Of a DNA stretch of 64,000 bases, positions 7,819 through 17,161 are shown piece by piece; the stretch's first letter is position 1; each line of letters begins with the position of its first letter. The translations under genes and the position numbers were made by a program. The stretch is taken from the NCBI RefSeq assembly GCF_012027425.1, contig NZ_SNUE01000004.1, forward strand, positions 49,887 through 113,886, in the 5' to 3' direction. Below the pieces are notes generated by a model. That model ran no database searches. It had not been told where the DNA came from and saw nothing but the letters and a program-made list of their open reading frames with translations. The DNA is from Thermococcus sp. MV5 (GTDB lineage: Archaea; Methanobacteriota_B; Thermococci; Thermococcales; Thermococcaceae).

Positions 7819-8499
7819 TTAGGCCCTTATCTCAAATACCATAAAAGTCCTAGCTATTGGGTTAGGGTAAACCTGCCACTCAAAATCTTTCTTCTCAATG
7901 GGTAATTCGCCATAAAGCCCACCCTCTCGGGGATCTAAACTCTGCCCAAAGAGCCTATCGCCTTTTACTTCAACTTTCATATATCGTGGAAGGCCTATTC
8001 TGATAAACCCTTTCTCTAGACTGTGTTCAATTCCCCACTTGACTGAATAGAGACCCGCATAGAGCTCAGCTATTCTCACAGCCACACTTTCCTTTCCAAT
8101 AGCAATCACTTCTATTCCTGTTTCTTCCCAGAATTTCTTCGTTAACGGCTGTAGATCTTTGCTTAAGCTGTGCCATATTGCTTTTCCCCTATCTGAGATT
8201 CTCAAAGCATCGATTGTAGGATCATCAAGCTTTCTAATCTCTATTCCCCCAAGAGTTGAGTCTAAGTGGACTACATCAGGTTTAACTTTCTTTGCAAGTT
8301 TTAAAGCTAAAAAAGCTTCATCTTTTAGTGCCTGCCGCCCACTTAAATCATAATCAAAGGGATTTGAATACCTCACAATACTTATTTTAGCCGTTCTGTA
8401 TGGTTTTTCTACGAGAACGGCAGCAGTTGCTATAAGACCAATTGGATTATAGTTCTCATCAAGTACTGCTCCTCCAGTATCTGCAGCTACTATCCTCAT
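7819..8499 (-). CDS. DUF4152 family protein (putative nuclease, PF2046-like)
   Basis: About 226 residues. The protein begins MRIVAADTGGAVLDENYNPIG, an RNase-H-like first strand with an acidic residue (D7). It then has VVHLDSTLGGIE (D near residue 92) and further conserved acids. It matches a Thermococcales family I know as DUF4152, of which one Pyrococcus member has been described as a single-strand-specific exonuclease; I cannot confirm that activity here. The start at 8499 is preferred to 8505 because the GGGGTGA ribosome binding site, which overlaps the dph6 stop codon, is 6 bases before it. It is coupled to dph6. Confidence 0.7.
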   Translation of the reverse strand: MRIVAADTGGAVLDENYNPIGLIATAAVLVEKPYRTAKISIVRYSNPFDYDLSGRQALKDEAFLALKLAKKVKPDVVHLDSTLGGIEIRKLDDPTIDALRISDRGKAIWHSLSKDLQPLTKKFWEETGIEVIAIGKESVAVRIAELYAGLYSVKWGIEHSLEKGFIRIGLPRYMKVEVKGDRLFGQSLDPREGGLYGELPIEKKDFEWQVYPNPIARTFMVFEIRA

Positions 8500-8505
8500 G
8501 ATCAT

Positions 8506-9186
8506 TCACCCCTTAGACTCTAAATGGGCAGCTTTAATCAACAACACTCCCGAAGAAGTATACTCGTCCCATATCTTTTCAACTTCATCAAACACAATCC
8601 TAGCTCTAAAAAATGGAGCATCTCTAACAAACGTTTCAAACTCCCCGCCCTCTCCAGCTATATGCACCTTATACTTTTTATTGAGCGCTTTTAATTCTTG
8701 TATGGCCCTTTCATCTATTTTTCTCCCAAGCCACCGCTTATCTAAGCCATATGCTGACACTCCAACTATTACCACATCAAAACCCGCCTTAATAATTTCT
8801 CTCATATACTTCTCCGGATCAGCTTGCCAGAATGGAACAAAGACTTCTAATCCCAGTTCTTTTGCCACCTTTTCTACTCTTTCTCGTTGATATGTACTGG
8901 CTAACGCCCCAGCAACCACACCATCTATCTTCAACCCTTCTAATACATTCTTAAGATCTTCCACTTCTTTTTCTTTTTCCCCTTTTGTAAAGCCCTTTAC
9001 AAGGGAAATCCCAATCGCTCTGGCCTGTAACTCGGTTAAGTGGATGTTCGGGACATGATACATATAACTCTCCTCACTTTCAGAATGCATGCTCACAAGA
9101 TATTTAACATAAAATCCCTGCTTTAATGCCCAGTAAAGAGCATATGCAGAGTCCTTTCCTCCAGAAAAAAGTACTGCAACTCTCAT
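8506..9186 (-). CDS. dph6: Diphthine--ammonia ligase (Dph6 family, ATP pyrophosphatase)
   Basis: Last step of diphthamide synthesis on elongation factor 2: ATP-dependent amidation of diphthine. 226 residues, typical for the archaeal single-domain form. The N-terminal [15 protein letters not shown] is the PP-loop that binds ATP, and [10 protein letters not shown] (about 184-193) is the family signature near the C-terminus. GAGGGA precedes the ATG at 9186. The stop codon TGA is part of the ribosome binding site of the next gene (DUF4152), so the two are cotranslated. A 62-bp gap with a TATCAC half-site separates it from the ABC transporter ATPase. Confidence 0.9.
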   Translation of the reverse strand: MRVAVLFSGGKDSAYALYWALKQGFYVKYLVSMHSESEESYMYHVPNIHLTELQARAIGISLVKGFTKGEKEKEVEDLKNVLEGLKIDGVVAGALASTYQRERVEKVAKELGLEVFVPFWQADPEKYMREIIKAGFDVVIVGVSAYGLDKRWLGRKIDERAIQELKALNKKYKVHIAGEGGEFETFVRDAPFFRARIVFDEVEKIWDEYTSSGVLLIKAAHLESKG

Positions 9187-9248
9187 CTTCTATTCCCTCG
9201 TTATGTTTTTAACCTAATTATGGTATCACTTTAAAAAATTTTGGAAAA

Positions 9249-10334
9249 CTAGAGAAGAAATTCTAGGGCTTTCTCAGTCTTCTTGTCAAAAAGAATAACC
9301 TTGTCCTCATTTGGGATTATAGTCACTTTCTCCCCAAATTTGAACTGTTCTCCCTCTGGGGCAAAAATCTTCACAAAAACATCACCATCCACTGCCACAG
9401 TGACTATTTGTTCTCTTCCAAGGGGTTCAAAGGAATAAACCTCTCCTTTAATGCCTTTCCCTTCCCCCTTGACAATCTCTGCATCATGAGGTCTAAATCC
9501 AAAGAGTGCTTCACTAACATTTAGTTTTTTGACTATCTCTCTATATTGTTTTGGTACTGGAATTATGCTCTGATAGATGTAGAGATTCCCTTCTTTTATT
9601 TCAACTTCAACGAAGTTCATTGGTGGACTACCCAAGAACCCAGCTACAAACTTATATGCTGGTTTATAATACACCTCGTCTGGATCCCCAACTTGAAGTA
9701 TCTTTCCCTCCTTGATTATGGCAATCCTATCTGCCATTGCTAGGGCCTCTGCCTGATCATGAGTTACATAAACTGCAGTAATACCAAGCTCTTTTTGGAG
9801 TCTTTTAAGTTCTGCTCTGACCTCCAATCTAAGCAGGGCATCTAGATTGCTTAGTGGTTCATCCAGCAGTAAAACATCTGGCTCTTTAACTAGGGCCCTT
9901 GCTATTGCTACTCTCTGCTGCTGACCACCACTAAGTTGCCAAGGATATCTATCTAAGAGATGCTCAATATGCAGCATTTTAGAAACTTCTCTCACCTTCT
10001 TTTCTATTTCTCCTTTTGAAGCTTTTTTAAGTTCAAGAGGGAAAGCTATATTATTGAATACCCTCATATGAGGATAGAGCGCCCAATTTTGAAATACCAA
10101 ACCTACATTTCTGTCTTTTGGAGGAATTTCTGTAACGTCCCTATCATCAAAGTATATCCTTCCAGCCGTTGGTCGATATATCCCTGCTATCGTATATAAT
10201 AGGGTAGATTTTCCACTCCCTGATGGCCCTAATAATGCCATAAACTCTTTATCTTCTATTTTCAGATTGATTCTATCCAACGCCGTGAAATCCCCAAATT
10301 TTTTTGTAATCCTCTCCAATGTTATCGTAACCAT
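9249..10334 (-). CDS. Sugar ABC transporter ATP-binding protein (MalK/UgpC/MsmX type)
   Basis: ATPase of a CUT1-type carbohydrate importer, on the cytoplasmic face. About 361 residues. Walker A GPSGSGKST (about 36-44), signature LSGGQQQR (about 131), Walker B VLLLDEP, switch VYVTHDQAEA, and a C-terminal TOBE/MalK regulatory region (about 235-361) ending DKVILFDKKTEKALEF. The ATG at 10334 has GGGGTG six bases upstream, and that site overlaps the stop of the permease gene. It is the last gene of the order binding protein - permease - permease - ATPase. Substrate not determinable; a maltodextrin- or other alpha-glucoside-like sugar is the reasonable guess from family and context. Confidence 0.93.
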   Translation of the reverse strand: MVTITLERITKKFGDFTALDRINLKIEDKEFMALLGPSGSGKSTLLYTIAGIYRPTAGRIYFDDRDVTEIPPKDRNVGLVFQNWALYPHMRVFNNIAFPLELKKASKGEIEKKVREVSKMLHIEHLLDRYPWQLSGGQQQRVAIARALVKEPDVLLLDEPLSNLDALLRLEVRAELKRLQKELGITAVYVTHDQAEALAMADRIAIIKEGKILQVGDPDEVYYKPAYKFVAGFLGSPPMNFVEVEIKEGNLYIYQSIIPVPKQYREIVKKLNVSEALFGFRPHDAEIVKGEGKGIKGEVYSFEPLGREQIVTVAVDGDVFVKIFAPEGEQFKFGEKVTIIPNEDKVILFDKKTEKALEFLL

Positions 10335-10339
10335 ATCCA

Positions 10340-11209
10340 TCACCCCTTGATTCCTCCTGAATAACCTTGGAGGAGCAACTGTTGGGCCGTTAGGAAGAAA
10401 ATTATGGTAGGTAAAAGATATAGCGTTCCAGCGGCTGCTATGAGAGGCATGTGCGAGTACTCTGCCTCAATGTTGGCCTCAATAAACGTTGCAAGAGTTT
10501 GATCTATTAAAAATGTTCTCACATAAATCAAATCTTGCCAACCTGCTAAAAATCCAAATAAAGCTACTGCCAATATACCCGGTTTGATTAAGGGTAGCAT
10601 TATCTTCCACCACACTTTTATCCTAGATGCCCCATCTATTATTCCAGACCATTCAAACTCCCAAGGGATTGTATCAAAGAAACCTTTCATTAGCCATACG
10701 GACATTGGAATTTCTAGAGCTGCTCTTGCAAGTACTACATAGAAAAATGAATAAATTCGAACCAGGGACGGATCTTGGGGAAAAGTCAGGCGATAGAAAA
10801 GATAAACTCCTACAATTAATGCAACTCCCGGAAAGGCATGAAGTACAAGAAGAAGGAGCATCATTACTGTTCTCCCTCTAAACTTCATTCTAGAGAGAGA
10901 ATAACCAGCAAGTGTACTAATCAAGGTAACTATACCAGAAACTCCAAGAGCAACTACAAGAGTATTAAAAGTTATTTTTAATATATTCTGGCGTATACCC
11001 CCTGTTATGGCCAGTTTTCCTTGAAAGACATTTACCCAATTTTCAATGGTAGGCCTAAAAGACTCTAAACTTAGATTGGTTATCATATCCTTGCTAAAAC
11101 TCGATAGAGCTAACAAAGCAAATCCTAATATAAGAGGGAGACTTGCAAAGATGATAACTGCTACTATCAACCATTCATATCTCCTGGACCTAGTTTCCAC
11201 ATCTCTCAT
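10340..11209 (-). CDS. Sugar ABC transporter permease (MalG-like)
   Basis: 289-residue inner permease of a CUT1 importer, about six transmembrane helices. The EAA loop that contacts the ATPase is visible (GIIDGASRIKVWWKIMLPLIKPG, roughly residues 190-212). A leading basic cytoplasmic tail (MRDVETRSRRYEW) precedes the first helix. The start overlaps the stop of the upstream permease by 4 bp (ATGA), with GAGGGGTGATG as ribosome binding site. The stop forms part of the next gene's ribosome binding site, so the genes are translationally coupled. Confidence 0.93.
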   Translation of the reverse strand: MRDVETRSRRYEWLIVAVIIFASLPLILGFALLALSSFSKDMITNLSLESFRPTIENWVNVFQGKLAITGGIRQNILKITFNTLVVALGVSGIVTLISTLAGYSLSRMKFRGRTVMMLLLLVLHAFPGVALIVGVYLFYRLTFPQDPSLVRIYSFFYVVLARAALEIPMSVWLMKGFFDTIPWEFEWSGIIDGASRIKVWWKIMLPLIKPGILAVALFGFLAGWQDLIYVRTFLIDQTLATFIEANIEAEYSHMPLIAAAGTLYLLPTIIFFLTAQQLLLQGYSGGIKG

Positions 11210-12147
11210 TCTACATCACCCCTCGGCTCATGGATCATCCTTTCAAATTGGAGTACCTTTAGGGTAACATAACCACCCATGATGCCAATTATGGATAATA
11301 AAACCGCTGCCGCTGCTGCCAAACCCTGATCTTGTTCTCCCCGGCCAAAAGCAGTGTTAAAGACATATAAAGCAAGCGTTGTTCCATAATCTCTATTCAC
11401 CAAATCCCATTCAACTAGCAGGAAAAGGTGAGGATATGTAGTGAGTAAGCTAAGAAACTGCCAAGTAAGGACGTAAAGAAAGTGCCATTTCAGCATGGGG
11501 ATTAAAATTTTCCTTGAAATCTGCCATGCAGAGGCCCCATCTACCCTAGCTGCTATCACGAGTTCTTTAGGTATCTGATTTAACGCGGACGTAAAGACTA
11601 TCATACCAAAACTAACCCCTACAAGTCCATTAACAAAGATAATAATGCTCCACACTCCCCAAGGAGTTATTTGACCCCAAGGAATTGGTTCAGAGACCAC
11701 CCCCAACTTAAGCAAAATAGAATTCAATGTTCCAATATCACTCCCATGGAAGAAGTAGTACCACACTAAACTATAAACAGCTATTGGGGACATTCTAGGA
11801 AGTAGCCAGAGAAGCCTAATACTTGAAGCAGAACTTTCATTTATAAAAAACGTCCCCAATGCCAAAAGAAGGCCTCCAAAAACGTTTATAATGAGCGTTA
11901 TCCCAACGAAAACAACGGTGGTTAGAAGGATCGCTCTAATCATGGGATCATGCTGAAACATGTGAAAGAGCCGTTGATAGTTATAAAGACCAACAATCTC
12001 ACTCAAATACTTTTCCGTATTCCAGTTCCTCATTTTCGTGAAGCTTATATAAACAGTGAATACAAGAGGGATTAAATAGAATATACCCACCATTGCTATC
12101 ATTGGAGAAAGAAAAAAGGAAAGACTTCGAAGCTTTTCTCCCTTCAT
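11206..12147 (-). CDS. Sugar ABC transporter permease (MalF-like)
   Basis: 313 residues, about six transmembrane helices. The EAA motif region ELVIAARVDGASAWQISRKIL (about 193-213, given in part) identifies it as a CUT1 permease. GAGGTGAAG precedes the ATG at 12147, beginning within the stop region of the binding-protein gene. It pairs with the MalG-like permease to form the transmembrane channel. It lacks the extra periplasmic domain of the long enterobacterial MalF. Confidence 0.93.
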   Translation of the reverse strand: MKGEKLRSLSFFLSPMIAMVGIFYLIPLVFTVYISFTKMRNWNTEKYLSEIVGLYNYQRLFHMFQHDPMIRAILLTTVVFVGITLIINVFGGLLLALGTFFINESSASSIRLLWLLPRMSPIAVYSLVWYYFFHGSDIGTLNSILLKLGVVSEPIPWGQITPWGVWSIIIFVNGLVGVSFGMIVFTSALNQIPKELVIAARVDGASAWQISRKILIPMLKWHFLYVLTWQFLSLLTTYPHLFLLVEWDLVNRDYGTTLALYVFNTAFGRGEQDQGLAAAAAVLLSIIGIMGGYVTLKVLQFERMIHEPRGDVE

Positions 12148-12158
12148 GGAGCTTCACC

Positions 12159-13793
12159 TCATGGGAATTGCCAGTCTTTTGGAATTTCTCCAATGACTTC
12201 TACGTTCTCGGCAAGCTCTGGGTCTGCATTTACTTTCTGGATTATATAATCAACACCCTCTTCTGGAGTCATGTCTCCTCTTAATACCTTATCTAAAGCT
12301 TCTTTGAATATATCGGCCAATGCAGGGTATTTTGGATGGGCTGGGGCGAACTTTGTATATTCCAGCATATAGCTCACGTCAGCGAGGAACTTGGCATTTA
12401 TTGGATGCACTGTAGTTGCAACTATATCTTTCAAATTATCTTTTACTTCTTGATCCAAGTCCAAATTAAGGGATTTTAAGTCGTTAAGCCACTTTTCATC
12501 GCTAATGAGCTCCGCGGCAGCTTTTCTAACAGGCAAATGAGCACTTATTACACTGTGTATTGCATTTATATCCGGATCACTTGCCTTTATTATCATTAAG
12601 AAAGCAAGCTCATGATATATTTCCTCGAGTTCCTCATATTTTGGATTTTGTTGACCTGCTTTGGAGTTTATCATCCACACAAAAGGTTGGCTCAGAGTCA
12701 CTGGTTGTAGTCCTTTTTCACCAGCAGGGAATAATGTATAAGCAAACCATTTCTGAACTTCTTCAGGCTTTATAGGTCTTGGAGTCCCTTCTTTTCCATA
12801 ATAATCCTTCGTTTGCCACTCTGTCCAATACCATGTTCCACCAATGTCAAAGAGTGTTCTTCCTTCAACAATCGCAGGATGGATTTGTTTCGCCCAGTCC
12901 CAACTCATTATATCCCCTGGAAGAAGTCCATCTTGGGCAAATTTCCACTCAACATAAAACCATTTGTAGATTGCAGGAACATCAACGACAAGCTTTTTAG
13001 ATTCCTCATTGTAGAGCTTTCCACCAAAGGCAAAGATGAATTGGATTAAGTCTGGATGAGCAGAGCCTTTTCTGTGTATAAGGCCCCATTCTGCCACTCC
13101 ACTTCCTTTTGCTTTCTTTGCCCATTGATAAACGTCGCCCCATGTGAATTCGCCATTTTTAACCTTCTCCTCAATTCCCTCTAAATTGAAACCAATCTTT
13201 GCAGCTACGTCTCTCCTTATGTAAAGAGGTCTTGCCTCTGTATCTTGAGGCAATCCATATAGCTTTCCATCAAACTTGGACGCCTCTATAAGGGATGGGT
13301 AGAAATCCTCTATCACACTCTTGTATGCGTTGGCGTATTCTGTTATCTCGAGAATGTAACCTTCATCTGCTAGAGTTGGTAAGAATGCATAGGAATTTAC
13401 AAAGAAATCTCCAGCCTGACCAAGAGGTTGTTTGCTAAGATACTCTTGATAAGCATCCTGAAAAGCTGCAGCATAATGTTTGTCGGTTATTATTATCTTC
13501 ACATTAATACCATTCTCTTCCCAGATTTTGTTTATCCTTCTAGCTGCTTCAACAATCCCATGAACCCTCATAACACTATTGGGATCTCCAGAACCCCATG
13601 CAGAAAACTTAACTTCGCTTATTCCGTTTTCTTCAAGAACCTTTCCTATCGCTACTGCATCTTTGACAAAGTCTCCACTCAGCTCAACAGTAGTTCTTTT
13701 TGTCTCAGGAGTCTCCTGGCCGCCAATGCACCCACTTGCCACCACTCCAAAAAGAACTACCAATATAACTACTGTTCCAAATTTCCCTTTCAC
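12159..13793 (-). CDS. Sugar ABC transporter substrate-binding lipoprotein
   Basis: Captures the sugar outside the cell; about 544 residues, long for the family. Starting at the GTG 13793 the protein begins MKGKFG with a hydrophobic signal segment and a lipobox ending ASGC (cysteine about residue 22), followed by a GGQETPETKRTT linker. The GTG is chosen because GGGAGGTGG precedes it by six bases; starting further upstream at 13835 would add 14 polar residues that spoil the signal peptide. The mature part has the extracellular solute-binding family 1 pattern (YGLPQDTEARPLYIRRDV and TLFDIGGTWYW). First gene of the importer operon, with a TATA-like TTTATAAG near 13904-13912. Confidence 0.9.
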   Translation of the reverse strand: MKGKFGTVVILVVLFGVVASGCIGGQETPETKRTTVELSGDFVKDAVAIGKVLEENGISEVKFSAWGSGDPNSVMRVHGIVEAARRINKIWEENGINVKIIITDKHYAAAFQDAYQEYLSKQPLGQAGDFFVNSYAFLPTLADEGYILEITEYANAYKSVIEDFYPSLIEASKFDGKLYGLPQDTEARPLYIRRDVAAKIGFNLEGIEEKVKNGEFTWGDVYQWAKKAKGSGVAEWGLIHRKGSAHPDLIQFIFAFGGKLYNEESKKLVVDVPAIYKWFYVEWKFAQDGLLPGDIMSWDWAKQIHPAIVEGRTLFDIGGTWYWTEWQTKDYYGKEGTPRPIKPEEVQKWFAYTLFPAGEKGLQPVTLSQPFVWMINSKAGQQNPKYEELEEIYHELAFLMIIKASDPDINAIHSVISAHLPVRKAAAELISDEKWLNDLKSLNLDLDQEVKDNLKDIVATTVHPINAKFLADVSYMLEYTKFAPAHPKYPALADIFKEALDKVLRGDMTPEEGVDYIIQKVNADPELAENVEVIGEIPKDWQFP

Positions 13794-13903
13794 AACTTCC
13801 CACCTCCCGAAAATTTCGGAAGATTCAAAGGCCAAAAAGGCATGATGTTATTATAAGAGGAAGCTTAGTAGCAACCCTACCGAAGACATTTTTGGAAACC
13901 AAC

Positions 13904-13912
13904 TCTTATAAA
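13904..13912 (-). promoter_or_regulatory. TATA-like element of the sugar importer operon
   Basis: GTTTATAAG on the minus strand lies about 111-119 bases before the proposed GTG start of the binding protein. A transcription start some 26 bases downstream would give a leader of roughly 85-90 bases. Confidence 0.45.
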
Positions 13913-13976
13913 CATTTACATAATCCGTTTGAAAATTTTTCTCTTTAGAACAAAGGCCCATTTGCCAGATCTTTTA

Positions 13977-13993
13977 TATCACTGGGAGTGTTG
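13977..13993. promoter_or_regulatory. Candidate TrmBL1 operator (Thermococcales Glycolytic Motif)
   Basis: TATCAC-TGGGA-GTGTTG matches TATCAC-N5-GTGATA at 10 of 12 defined positions with the exact 5-base spacer. It sits in the intergenic region between the sugar ABC importer (minus) and inositol-phosphate synthase (plus), about 65-75 bases upstream of the importer's TATA-like element. In this family an upstream position is associated with activation and a downstream position with repression. The same window encodes TrmBL1. Confidence 0.5.
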
Positions 13994-14066
13994 TATATTA
14001 GAGATAAAAGATTATAGACCAAAAAATATTTAATGATTATAAAATAATTAGAGAGAGGTGATATGA

Positions 14067-15218
14067 ATGGTACGTGTGGTGATACTGGGTCAGGGATATG
14101 TGGGGAGTATTTTTGCTCTCGGTGTAGAGAGAATAAAAAACGGCGAATTAGGATATTATGGTATCCCTTTGGAAAACGACCTCCCCATAAAAATCGAGGA
14201 TATTGAAATAGTTGGTAGTTATGATGTGGACAAAAACAAAATTAGAAAATCTCTCCATGAAATAATCGAGAACTATTGGGATGACCACATACCAGCAAAC
14301 CTAAAAAACGTTGTTGCAAGAAAAGGAATTCACTTGGGAAGCTTAAGAAACCTACCAATTGAAGCTGAAGGCCTAGAAGATGAAATGCCTCTTAAAGAAG
14401 CTGTTGAGAGACTTGTTAAGGAGTGGAAAGAGCTCAAGCCTGATGTCATCGTTAATGTTTGTACAACTGAAGCATTTAAGCCATTTAATAACAAGAAAGA
14501 ACTTATTGCAGCAATTGAAAATGACAATAGAGAAAGGCTAACTGCGACCCAAGTATATGCATATGCTGCAGCTCTTTATGCAAAAGAGACAAATGGGGCT
14601 GCTTTTGTAAATGCAATTCCAACCTTGATAGCAAACGACCCTGCTTTTGTAGAGCTCGCTAGAGAGAGTAATTTAGTGATATTCGGAGATGACGGAGCAA
14701 CCGGTGCTACTCCATTTACTGCAGATGTCCTGACACATTTGGCTCAGAGAAACAGATATGTTAAAGATATCGCTCAATTTAACATTGGGGGAAATACGGA
14801 CTTTCTAGCTCTGACTGATAAAGAGAGAAACAAGAGTAAGGAATTCACAAAGTCCAGTATTGTTAAAGATCTTCTCGGATATGATACCTCCCACTATATT
14901 AAGCCCACAGGATTTCTGGAACCTTTAGGAGATAGAAAATTCATTGCAATGCACATCGAATATGTAAGCTTTAATGGAGCAGTTGACGAGCTTATAATAA
15001 ATGGACGGATCAACGACAGCCCAGCTTTAGCAGGTCTTCTGGTAGATCTGGTGAGATTGGGCAAAATTGCCATCGAGAGAAAAGAATTCGGAACAATTTA
15101 CGAAGTAAATGCTTTTTACATGAAAAATCCTGGACCTCAAGAAAACGGCAACATACCAAGGATAATCGCCCATGAAAAGATGAGAATATGGGCGGGATTA
15201 AAACCAAAATGGCTTTAA
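14067..15218 (+). CDS. ino1: Myo-inositol-1-phosphate synthase
   Basis: Converts glucose 6-phosphate to myo-inositol 1-phosphate with NAD, feeding archaeal inositol phospholipids and the thermoprotectant di-myo-inositol phosphate. 383 residues, usual for the archaeal form. The N-terminal Rossmann motif GQGYVGSIFALGVE is present, as is the family region DDGATGATPFTADVL (about 208) with FNIGGNTDFL (about 237). GAGAGGTGATATGA gives the ribosome binding site before the ATG at 14067; AT-rich TATA candidates lie at 14025-14045. The 3' end overlaps convergent alaX by 4 bp. Confidence 0.94.
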   Translation: MVRVVILGQGYVGSIFALGVERIKNGELGYYGIPLENDLPIKIEDIEIVGSYDVDKNKIRKSLHEIIENYWDDHIPANLKNVVARKGIHLGSLRNLPIEAEGLEDEMPLKEAVERLVKEWKELKPDVIVNVCTTEAFKPFNNKKELIAAIENDNRERLTATQVYAYAAALYAKETNGAAFVNAIPTLIANDPAFVELARESNLVIFGDDGATGATPFTADVLTHLAQRNRYVKDIAQFNIGGNTDFLALTDKERNKSKEFTKSSIVKDLLGYDTSHYIKPTGFLEPLGDRKFIAMHIEYVSFNGAVDELIINGRINDSPALAGLLVDLVRLGKIAIERKEFGTIYEVNAFYMKNPGPQENGNIPRIIAHEKMRIWAGLKPKWL

Positions 15219-16444
15219 CTCTTTTTGATTTTTTCTTTTAAAAGGGTCTTTGCTATTATAAGAACCTTCTCTGGAGATTCTCTAAACCCTCCTCCCCTAG
15301 CTAAGATCCCACTCCCTCCTCCACTACCACCGACTTCATTGAGAACTTCTTTGAGAAGTTCATTCATTGCAATGTCTTTAACCTCTCTGTTTTTTGCAAA
15401 AATCAAGTAATTGCTCCCCACTATTAATGCTATTGTATCAGGATTTTTATCTACAAAATAAACTACAAACGCTTGGACGTCCTTCATAGGTGCATCTTCT
15501 ACAATGGAGACAACTCTTATTCCATTGATATTCTCAGCACTCTGTAGAAGTGCCTTGCTCTTCCATTTCCACATCTCACTCCTCAACTTGTCTTTTTCTC
15601 CTTCAAGAGCCTCAAGATTTTCTTTAACTTCTATTATCCTATTAAAAAGAGGCCTGTTTTTATTCCACATCTCATCTAAACTTTTCCAATAATCCTCCAA
15701 GAGCTTGTCTAGATATATCAAAGCCCTATAACCACAGACAAACTCTATACGCCATATGTTCTTGCTTTTTTTATAGAAGTTAACTATTTTTATGAACCCA
15801 ACTTCCCCAGTCTTCTTTACGTGTATACCTCCACATGGAATTAAGTCCACGTCATCTATTTTTACAATTCTAATTTTTCCAATTACATCCTTTGGAAGAG
15901 CTTTCCTAAGAGAGCTGGCAATTTCCTCGGGGAGCTCGTCATACTCATTGATTTCTACTGGAATATTGCTCCAAACAACTTCATTTGCCTCTAACTCAGC
16001 AGCAAGAAGATGTTCCCATGTCAACTCCTCATCAAAGTTTATCTCTATTTTATTATAATCCGGAAAGATTTGAAAACCCGTTGTATCACTATTATACATC
16101 TTTTTTAAAATTGCAGAAAGAATGTGCTGTCCAGTATGTTGCCTCATGTTTTCATATCTCCACTCCCAATCGAGTTCAAGCTCTACATTTTCCCCAATTT
16201 GGGGAATTCTCCCCTTGATCTTGCCTTCATGCCAAATTTCCTCCTTTCCTTCTACCTTCCTCACATCAATTCTAAATCCTTCTCCTTTTATAACACCAAT
16301 ATCACCCGGTTGACCTCCTCCCTCGGGATAGAAGATAGTCCTATCCAGTTTTAGTCTAACATTATCTCCATTAACTTCAACTCCCTCTATCCTCACCACA
16401 GCTTCTTTTAGATATGGATCAGCATAAAATAACTTAACTGTCAT
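15215..16444 (-). CDS. alaX: Alanyl-tRNA editing protein, AlaX long form (AlaXL)
   Basis: Free-standing editing enzyme that hydrolyses Ser- or Gly-tRNA(Ala). About 409 residues, the length of the long class carrying a C-terminal DHHA1 domain. FYPEGGGQPGD (about 36) is the glycine-rich motif; RQHTGQHILSA (about 103) and CGGIHVKKTGE (about 210) supply the zinc ligands H..H and C..H. The DHHA1 glycine-rich stretch GGSGGGSGILARGGG lies near the C-terminus. The ATG at 16444 has GGTGG upstream; a GTG at 16453 lies inside that site. It is downstream of the ATPase operon with a T-rich gap between. Confidence 0.93.
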   Translation of the reverse strand: MTVKLFYADPYLKEAVVRIEGVEVNGDNVRLKLDRTIFYPEGGGQPGDIGVIKGEGFRIDVRKVEGKEEIWHEGKIKGRIPQIGENVELELDWEWRYENMRQHTGQHILSAILKKMYNSDTTGFQIFPDYNKIEINFDEELTWEHLLAAELEANEVVWSNIPVEINEYDELPEEIASSLRKALPKDVIGKIRIVKIDDVDLIPCGGIHVKKTGEVGFIKIVNFYKKSKNIWRIEFVCGYRALIYLDKLLEDYWKSLDEMWNKNRPLFNRIIEVKENLEALEGEKDKLRSEMWKWKSKALLQSAENINGIRVVSIVEDAPMKDVQAFVVYFVDKNPDTIALIVGSNYLIFAKNREVKDIAMNELLKEVLNEVGGSGGGSGILARGGGFRESPEKVLIIAKTLLKEKIKKS

Positions 16445-16454
16445 AGTTTCCACC

Positions 16455-16488
16455 AGAATAAAATCTCAGTGAAAAGATAAAAAGATAA
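16455..16488 (-). terminator. T-rich putative terminator after the ATPase operon
   Basis: On the minus strand the gap after the subunit D stop reads TATCTTTTTATCTTTT, then ATTTTATT. Archaeal terminators in this order are often simple T-runs. It could end or attenuate the ATPase transcript before alaX. Confidence 0.35.
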
Positions 16489-17133
16489 CTAACCCTGAGC
16501 TTTAGCCTCAAGAAGAGCCTTAACTCTCTTCAACCTGAAGAAGTTTTCCCTTTCCATTTCATCCAAGTGCTGGCTGATGTATTTCACAGTCTCTTTCATC
16601 CTCGGTATGATAATATACTCCAAAGCATTCACTCTTCTCTTAGTCTTCTCTATCTCTTTTGCAAGCCTCTTTAATGTTTCTTCAATTTCTGCAAGGCGTA
16701 TGGCCAATTCCAGAACTTCTTCAAATTTTTCTGCTGCAACATCCACTTTAGGAGAAGTTGAAACAAACGCATACCCTCTCTCATAGGGATCTCTTCTAAA
16801 TCCTTCTGCTTCAATAAGCGGTACCGGAACTCCCATAATATTTCTTCTTTTTATATTTATCTCTCTATTAGGCTTAACACTCAGAGCAGTTTCACTTAAT
16901 CTCACTACGCCCATATCAATTTCAGCTAATCTAAGTTGCTCGAAGGCCTCCGCTATTTTTTGATTGAGTTCTCTTCTCAAAGCTATTGCCTCATCATAAA
17001 TGGTAAAGAACTCCATTATGAGAGCATCTTGCTTCTCTTTGAGTATTTTATGCCCCTTTTCTGCAAGTTTTATTCTCCTCTTTAATCTAAGCAGTTCCAT
17101 TCTGGTTGGCTTCACTTTTAGCATTCCTGCCAT
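16489..17133 (-). CDS. atpD: A-type/V-type ATP synthase subunit D
   Basis: Central-stalk rotor subunit of the archaeal ATP synthase, inserted in the A3B3 head and joined to subunit F. 214 residues, long coiled-coil at both ends ([20 protein letters not shown] at the N-terminus, given in part; [15 protein letters not shown] towards the C-terminus). Last gene of the operon H-I-K-E-C-F-A-B-D. GAGGTGAGTTGA precedes the ATG at 17133. Confidence 0.95.
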   Translation of the reverse strand: MAGMLKVKPTRMELLRLKRRIKLAEKGHKILKEKQDALIMEFFTIYDEAIALRRELNQKIAEAFEQLRLAEIDMGVVRLSETALSVKPNREINIKRRNIMGVPVPLIEAEGFRRDPYERGYAFVSTSPKVDVAAEKFEEVLELAIRLAEIEETLKRLAKEIEKTKRRVNALEYIIIPRMKETVKYISQHLDEMERENFFRLKRVKALLEAKAQG

Positions 17134-17161
17134 TCAACTCACCTCAGTAGGAATAAAGAAA

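Noticed and set aside
9220..9248. TATCAC half-site upstream of dph6 as a TrmBL1 operator
   Set aside because: Only one half-site (TATCACTTTAAAAAA); no matching GTGATA arm after five bases.
12093..13856. Plus-strand open frames opposite the sugar-binding protein
   Set aside because: No family resemblance and no ribosome binding sites; they are antisense to a lipoprotein gene with strong homology.
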